64,000 nucleotides of DNA, from assembly GCF_002970975.1 (NCBI RefSeq), contig NZ_KZ672983.1:1-64000 (forward strand), written 5' to 3'. Position numbers and translations under genes: made by a program. Positions within the stretch are counted from its first letter, which is position 1. The number at the start of each line of letters is the position of its first letter. The notes under the pieces were generated by a model, which worked only from the letters and a program-made list of their open reading frames with translations, was not told the DNA's origin and searched no databases. Shown one piece after another: positions 59,036 to 64,000 of the stretch. The stretch is from Microbacterium halophytorum. GTDB lineage: Bacteria > Actinomycetota > Actinomycetes > Actinomycetales > Microbacteriaceae.

Positions 59036-61021
59036 ATGCAGACTCACCGCTGGCTCCGCACGCCAGAAGGAACCGCGCCCCGCATCTCGTACGGCGCCGA
59101 CTACAACCCCGACCAGTGGCCGCGGGAGGTGTGGGACGAAGACGTGCGCCTGATGAAGGAGGCGGGCGTCGACGTCGTCTCGATCGCGATCTTCTCGTGG
59201 GCGAAGCTGCAGCCGGCCCCCGGCGAGTGGGATTTCGCCTGGCTCGACGACGTCATCGACCTGCTGCACGAGAGCGGCATCGGCGTCGACCTCGCGACCG
59301 CGACGGCCTCGCCGCCGCCGTGGCTGACGATCGCGCACCCCGAGGTGCTGCCCGTCACGGCCGACGGCACCGTGCTCTCGCAGGGCGGCCGCCAGCACTG
59401 GCGCCCGACCTCGCCGGTCTTCCGCCGCTACGCCCTCGAGCTCGTGACGAAGCTCGCGGAGCGCTACGCCGACCATCCGGCGATCGTCGCCTGGCACGTC
59501 AACAACGAGCTCGGCTGCCACAACGCGTACGACTACTCCGACGACGCGGCCCGCGCGTTCCGCGCCTGGCTCGCCGAGCGCTACGGCACGGTCGACGGCC
59601 TGAACGACGCGTGGGGCACGGCCTTCTGGGCGCAGCGCTACGGCTCGTTCGACGAGGTGCTGCCTCCGCGGGTCGCCGCCAGCTTCCCGAACCCGACGCA
59701 GCAGCTCGACTTCCTGCGCTTCTCGTCCGACGCCCTCACCGATCACCTCGTGGCCGAGCGCGAGATCCTGAACCGGATCACGCCGGATGTCCCCGTGACG
59801 ACGAACTTCATGATCGTGGGCGACACCCGCCACGCCGACTACGCGAAGATGGCGCGCGAGATCGACTTCGTCTCGAACGACCACTACGTCACGGTCGATC
59901 GCGACGAGCTGGCGTTCTCGGCGGCGATCACGAGCGGCGTCGCGCGGCACCGGCCGTGGTTCCTGATGGAGCACTCGACGAGCGCCGTGAACTGGCAGCC
60001 CGTCAACCGGCCGAAGCGGCAGGGCGAGCTGGCCCGCGACTCGCTGACCCACGTCGCCCACGGCGCCGACGCGGTCTGCTTCTTCCAGTGGCGCCAGTCG
60101 GCGGCGGGGGCCGAGAAGTACCACTCGGCGATGGTTCCGCACGCGGGCGAGGACTCCCGGCTGTTCCGCGACGTCGTCGCGCTCGGCTCTGCCCTGCGCC
60201 GGCTCGACGCCGTCGCCGGTTCCGACCGCGCGCAGGCCGAGGTCGCCATCCTGTTCGACTGGGAGTCGTGGTGGGGCGCCGAGCTCGACTCGCACCCGAC
60301 CGAGCTGCTGCGGTACCGCCGCGAGGCGCTCGAGTGGTGGACGGCCCTCACCGATGCCGGCGTGCGCGTCGACGTCGTGCCGGCCGACGCCGACCTCGCG
60401 GGCTACCGCCTGGTGGTCGCCCCGGTGCTCTACAGCGTGCCTGCGCCGCTGCGGGAGGCGCTCGAGGCGTTCGTCGCGGGCGGCGGCCACCTCGTGGCGA
60501 CGTACTTCTCCGGCATCGTCGACGAGAACGACCACGTGTGGCTCGGCGGCTACCCCGGCGCCCTGCGCGAGCTCCTCGGCGTGCGCGTCGAGGAGTTCCG
60601 CCCGCTGTGGAAGGACGAGAAGGTCGCCCTCTCGAACGGCGCGGCCGGAACGATCTGGAGCGAGCCCGTCGACGTCACCGCCGACGGCGTCGAGGTGCTC
60701 GCCTCGTACGAGCACGAGGAGCTCGGCGCCGCCGTCACGCGTCGCACCGTCGGCGATGGTTCCGCGACCTACGTCTCCACGCGTCTGGGAACCGACGGCC
60801 TGGCGGCGCTGGTCCCGGATGTCCTGGCGCACGCGGGCGTGCATCCTGAGCTGCCCGAGGCGCTGCGGGGCAGGGTCGAGCTCGTCTCGCGCACGGGCGC
60901 GAACGGCCGCTTCGACTTCTACATCAACCGCGGCGACGACGAGGTGCGGCTCCCGGAGGGCGACTACCTGCTGGGCGGCGCGGCGCTCCCGCCGCGCGGG
61001 GTGGCGGTCGCCCGACGCTGA
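59036..61021 (+). CDS. GH42 beta-galactosidase
   Basis: A 661-residue GH42 enzyme, no signal peptide. The catalytic acid/base is Glu158 in WHVNNELGCHN and the nucleophile Glu312 in FLMEHSTSAVNW; the N-terminal YGADYNPDQWP is the family signature. A trimerisation domain near 395-610 and a C-terminal beta domain follow. It should hydrolyse imported galacto-oligosaccharides to galactose. Weak Shine-Dalgarno GAAGGA precedes the ATG. Confidence 0.95.
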   Translation: MQTHRWLRTPEGTAPRISYGADYNPDQWPREVWDEDVRLMKEAGVDVVSIAIFSWAKLQPAPGEWDFAWLDDVIDLLHESGIGVDLATATASPPPWLTIAHPEVLPVTADGTVLSQGGRQHWRPTSPVFRRYALELVTKLAERYADHPAIVAWHVNNELGCHNAYDYSDDAARAFRAWLAERYGTVDGLNDAWGTAFWAQRYGSFDEVLPPRVAASFPNPTQQLDFLRFSSDALTDHLVAEREILNRITPDVPVTTNFMIVGDTRHADYAKMAREIDFVSNDHYVTVDRDELAFSAAITSGVARHRPWFLMEHSTSAVNWQPVNRPKRQGELARDSLTHVAHGADAVCFFQWRQSAAGAEKYHSAMVPHAGEDSRLFRDVVALGSALRRLDAVAGSDRAQAEVAILFDWESWWGAELDSHPTELLRYRREALEWWTALTDAGVRVDVVPADADLAGYRLVVAPVLYSVPAPLREALEAFVAGGGHLVATYFSGIVDENDHVWLGGYPGALRELLGVRVEEFRPLWKDEKVALSNGAAGTIWSEPVDVTADGVEVLASYEHEELGAAVTRRTVGDGSATYVSTRLGTDGLAALVPDVLAHAGVHPELPEALRGRVELVSRTGANGRFDFYINRGDDEVRLPEGDYLLGGAALPPRGVAVARR

Positions 61022-61035
61022 GGCCTCCCGCATGA

Positions 61036-61076
61036 CGACGTGCCCGCCGTGACGCGATGTCGCGGCGGGCACGTCG
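61036..61076 (+). terminator. Terminator of galacto-oligosaccharide operon
   Basis: CGACGTGCCCGCCG pairs perfectly with CGGCGGGCACGTCG across a 13-nt loop, 15 nt after the GH42 stop. Confidence 0.8.
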
Positions 61077-61177
61077 CTGTCGGAGCACGGCCCCACCGGC
61101 GGCGGCTCGGCGCGCGGGTCTCCGCGGAGCGGCGCACGGGTCGCCCGACGCCGGTCGCGCCATCCGGGCGGTGCCGA

Positions 61178-63124
61178 CTACTCGGCCGAGCTCCAGGTGA
61201 CCTGCGCGCCCTCGGTGTCGGTGTAGAGCACCGTGAAGTCCTGCACGCTGTCGCCCTCCGTGCCGTACGTCAGCGTGCCGTCGACGCATTCGCCCGCCGC
61301 GACGGCGGCCCGCTCGAGATCGCCGTCGACGGGGGCCACCCGCGGCACCGTCTCGTCGGCGAGCCTCGGGAGGAAGTCGCCGGGGCCGACGTTGCTCGCG
61401 GCAGGGCCGCCGCAGAACTCGACGCGCACCTGGTAACCGACGACGCCGTCGCCCGCAGCCCGCGCGTCGGCGTCGGAGACGCTCATGGTCGCGCCGCCGG
61501 CGAGGCCCACGGTCTCGCCCATCGCGCGCACCGGGTCGGCGGCGTCCTCCAGGAGGCGCGGGACGATGTTCCACCCCGCGATGAGCAGCACCAGCAGGAC
61601 GAGGGCGGTGACGCGGCCGCTCGTGCCGCGCCTCGCCTTGCGGGTCCACGTGCGCAACTCCTCGCGCGACAGCGGCGCGACCGGCGTGCTCAGCCGCGGC
61701 ACCCCGGCGAGCGCGCGGTCGAGCCGCTTCAGCAGCCGGCGGCGCCCCCGGAACAGCTCGGGGTTGAGGCTGACCATGTTCAGGGCGCGGTCGACGATCC
61801 GCAGGCCGCCCGACGGATCCTCGACGACCGCGACGAGCTCGGAGACGTTCGCGACGTACGTGTACGACAGCCCGCCAGCCACGACGCTGCACGACAGCGT
61901 GTGCGCGCCGACCCGCACGTGGTTGACCTGCAGCGTCGGGTGGTCGCCGGGCGCGTCGAGCCGCCAGGCGCGGAACATCTTCCCGTGCACGCGCTGCGCG
62001 AGCTCGAACAGCGGCGGGTAGTCGGCGAGCAGGCGCCGCGCCCCCTCGTCGCCGTCGGGCGCGGTCTTCGGGTCGAGCGCGAGGTGCATCGTGGCCGCGG
62101 CATCGACGAGCGCGAGCCGCACGCCGTGGGGCGTCGCCGGCGCGTCGTCGGCCGTGCCGCGCACGACGGCATCGCGGCGGGGCCAGTCACCGAGCGTGCC
62201 GCCGGCGACCTCGTCGACCCACGTATCCGGGATCATCGTCGCCCGGTGCGCGAAGCGCGACAGCACCTGGTACCGGAATTCGTCGCTCGGCTGCGGGTCG
62301 CTCATGATCGTCACGTGCAGCGCCGGCCCCATCCCGCGCATCGCGACGCCCACCTGGGGCGTCTGCACGCCGGCCGCGCGGAAGGCCTCCAGCATCTGAT
62401 TGCGCAGCAGCTGCGCCGCCCCGAACCCGTCGGACGTGCGGGGCACGAGGAACGAGCACAGCGCGGACGTGTCGGTGTCGGGGATGACGCCGGGGCGCTG
62501 CGCATCGCCGCCCGCGCCGCCGAGCACCGGGTACGGCGAGCCGTCCGGCCACGCGCGCGCATCGGCGCGCGGGGCCGCCCCCGTGCCGTACGCGAGCCCG
62601 ACGAGCTCCGCACGGTTCGTGCAGAAGGCGCGCGGCACGTCGCCCGCCCCCGGGTCGAGGCGGCGCAGGACGTCTGCGGCGCGCTCGTGCAGGTCGGGGC
62701 GGCGCGCGTGGATCTGCGCCAACGGCGCCGAGTTCACGCCCGTGCGGAAGGCGAGGTCCGTCGCCCACGGCAGCTGCGGCGCCGGCACCTCGGTCGCCCC
62801 CTCGCCGACGATGTCGGCCGCGAACAGCGTTCCCATGCGCGCCCAGGCGCTGCGCACGACGTCCGCCCTGCCCCGGATGCTCAGGGCGCACGTGTCCGTG
62901 TCGAGGTCGACGACGATCTCGGGGAGCCCCGTCAGGCCCGGCCCGAGCTCGACGGGGCGCGCGAGCTCGTCGCGCAGCGCGCCGAGCGCCGTGCCGAGGG
63001 CGCCGACGCGCTCGAGCGGCTCGTCGATCACGCCGATGCCCCAGCTGACCCCGATGAACGCGGGTGCGTCCGGCTCGTCGTCCTCGATCAGCTGCCAATC
63101 CGCATGCACCCACTGCGCCGTCAT
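61178..63124 (-). CDS. Large single-pass membrane protein, function unknown
   Basis: A 648-residue protein. The first 480 residues are cytosolic and look like a repeated alpha/beta fold reminiscent of M16 peptidase domains (EPLERVGALGTALGALRDEL near 40; DLAFRTGVNSAPLAQIHARR near 140), but the zinc motif HxxEH is absent, so it would be catalytically dead. One TM helix (about 500-520, VTALVLLVLLIAGWN) follows, then an extracytoplasmic domain with two Cys. RBS GAGGCGAG. I do not recognise the family. It may be a sensor or scaffold coupling a cytosolic platform to the cell surface. Confidence 0.65.
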   Translation of the reverse strand: MTAQWVHADWQLIEDDEPDAPAFIGVSWGIGVIDEPLERVGALGTALGALRDELARPVELGPGLTGLPEIVVDLDTDTCALSIRGRADVVRSAWARMGTLFAADIVGEGATEVPAPQLPWATDLAFRTGVNSAPLAQIHARRPDLHERAADVLRRLDPGAGDVPRAFCTNRAELVGLAYGTGAAPRADARAWPDGSPYPVLGGAGGDAQRPGVIPDTDTSALCSFLVPRTSDGFGAAQLLRNQMLEAFRAAGVQTPQVGVAMRGMGPALHVTIMSDPQPSDEFRYQVLSRFAHRATMIPDTWVDEVAGGTLGDWPRRDAVVRGTADDAPATPHGVRLALVDAAATMHLALDPKTAPDGDEGARRLLADYPPLFELAQRVHGKMFRAWRLDAPGDHPTLQVNHVRVGAHTLSCSVVAGGLSYTYVANVSELVAVVEDPSGGLRIVDRALNMVSLNPELFRGRRRLLKRLDRALAGVPRLSTPVAPLSREELRTWTRKARRGTSGRVTALVLLVLLIAGWNIVPRLLEDAADPVRAMGETVGLAGGATMSVSDADARAAGDGVVGYQVRVEFCGGPAASNVGPGDFLPRLADETVPRVAPVDGDLERAAVAAGECVDGTLTYGTEGDSVQDFTVLYTDTEGAQVTWSSAE

Positions 63125-63216
63125 CGTCTCGCCTCATTCGCCGCTGGCCGGAAACACACCGTCGACGATGCTATCCCCGGGATACTGAGCGCCTCGTGTC
63201 GGCGGCAGGCCCCGAG

Positions 63217-63269
63217 ACGGGCGGCGAGCCCGCGCCCCGCTTCGCGCGGGTCGCGGGCTCACCGCCCGT
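63217..63269 (-). terminator. Terminator after the gene at the window end
   Basis: ACGGGCGG-GAGCCCGC stem of 17 bp with one mismatch and a further inner GC stem, 17 nt past the stop of the partial gene. Confidence 0.75.
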
Positions 63270-63285
63270 GGGCGACGCGGCGCCG

Positions 63286-64000
63286 TCACCCCGCGGCGTC
63301 GTAAGCGACGACCCCCTCATACGTCGCGCCGTCGTCGCCCGTGCCGGTGACCGTCATCTCGCCGGCCGGCATCTCGGGCTGGCGCGTGCTGAACGCCGCC
63401 GACACCGTGCGGCCCGGCTTGACGTTCTCGAACGTCTTCGAGCCGTACTCCGTCTCGACCGTGATGTCGGCGACCGTGTCGTCGGCGTTGGCGACCGTCG
63501 CCACGAGCGCGACGCTCTTGCCGATCATCCGGGTCGTGGCCTCCGGCTCGAGTACGAGCCGCTCGGAGTCCGCCTCGCCCGCGACGGCGAGCCACGAGAT
63601 CACGGGGTCGGACGACCCGACGCCCTCTCGGGTGACGAGGTAGTCGACGGTCGCGTCCTCCTCGAGCGTGAACGTCAGATCACCCGAGACCCGGCTGTTG
63701 GCGCCCGAGAGGTCGATCGCCCCCGAGGCCAGCTCCTCGCCGCCGACGGAGACCGACTGCGCCAGGGGCCGCGTCGTGCTCCACCACTCGGTGAAGCCGG
63801 CCGTCAGCGTGTACGTGCCCGCCTCGAGCGGCAGCCGGTAGCGCAGATCGGGCCCGGCCTGCCAATTCCCCGTCGAGTACTTGTCGGCGAGGTCGGTGCC
63901 GTCCTTCCGGTTCACGCCCTCCGCGAGGTGGCCCCACTGGCCCTCCGCTCCCGACGCCCGGTCGACCGCGTCGTTGAGCAGCCCCGGGAAAGCACCGCTC
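63286..64000 (-). CDS. Secreted protein, C-terminal part (cut by window end)
   Basis: The last 237 residues of a larger protein whose frame stays open to the window edge. The visible parts are a malectin/CBM-like beta domain (GHLAEGVNRKDGTDLADKYS then PLEAGTYTLTAGFTEWWS) and a C-terminal domain (about the last 80 residues, with VETEYGSKTFENVKPGRTVS) homologous to the end of the galactanase-like protein at 50878. By that link, it is probably an exported polysaccharide-degrading enzyme; the catalytic domain lies beyond the window. Confidence 0.75.
   Translation of the reverse strand, partial: SGAFPGLLNDAVDRASGAEGQWGHLAEGVNRKDGTDLADKYSTGNWQAGPDLRYRLPLEAGTYTLTAGFTEWWSTTRPLAQSVSVGGEELASGAIDLSGANSRVSGDLTFTLEEDATVDYLVTREGVGSSDPVISWLAVAGEADSERLVLEPEATTRMIGKSVALVATVANADDTVADITVETEYGSKTFENVKPGRTVSAAFSTRQPEMPAGEMTVTGTGDDGATYEGVVAYDAAG

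Overview
The window looks like a chromosomal segment of a high-GC actinobacterium, most probably a member of the Microbacteriaceae. Reasons: very GC-rich coding DNA with strong third-position GC, an actinobacterial ClpC, mycothiol-type arsenate reductases, many apparently leaderless genes with a TANNNT box 6-8 nt before the start codon, and the overall gene content. No prophage, insertion sequence or CRISPR array is visible. The genus call is inference; no rRNA gene is present to test it.

Layout. 0.2-5 kb: a secreted lipoprotein and a divergent arsenic cluster (ACR3 efflux pump and ArsR on the minus strand; ArsO-like flavoprotein and two arsenate reductases on the plus strand). 5.2-9.2 kb: a 35-residue orphan peptide gene facing a flavin-dependent monooxygenase across a shared terminator, an ArsR/SRPBCC pair and a FrnE-type oxidoreductase. 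9.3-14.5 kb: a MocR regulator divergent from a two-gene operon that carries, as separate genes, the two halves of the plant Tm-1 protein; then a cupin, an esterase and tRNA-Ser(CGA). 14.8-24.8 kb: an MFS exporter, a cytoplasmic GH43 enzyme under a palindromic operator, and a tightly overlapped operon for a peptide-type ABC importer plus two carboxymuconolactone-decarboxylase-like proteins. 25-29 kb: RadA, a CsoR-box-controlled copper chaperone and small genes. 29.4-32.3 kb: molybdate uptake (Mop-HTH protein, modA, modB, modC). 32.5-37 kb: an ECF sigma factor with a DUF4349 membrane protein, and ClpC. 37.3-43.5 kb: DUF2975/XRE pair, TetR/SDR pair, a decayed two-component system, a SipW-type signal peptidase with one substrate, and lactate dehydrogenase. 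43.5-50.7 kb: a SecD-P1-like lipoprotein, LysR/PutA for proline catabolism, and dihydroxyacetone kinase. 50.9-61 kb: a galactan-utilisation regulon (secreted GH43 galactanase-like enzyme, LacI regulator, sugar ABC importer, GH42 beta-galactosidase) linked by matching TGTTTGCG(C/T)AAACA operators. 61-64 kb: a large membrane protein of unknown function and the C-terminal part of another secreted protein cut by the window end.

Themes. Metal and metalloid handling (arsenic, copper, molybdate) and plant-polysaccharide use dominate. The most unusual material lies between genes: a dispersed family of about 60-bp elements (at least eight copies here), a second family with 14-bp inverted ends, tandem 73-bp repeats, and hairpin repeats. 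Other points worth a second look are the orphan 35-aa peptide, the histidine kinase interrupted by one in-frame UGA beside a headless LuxR gene, the partial duplication of the modA start, and the split Tm-1 operon.
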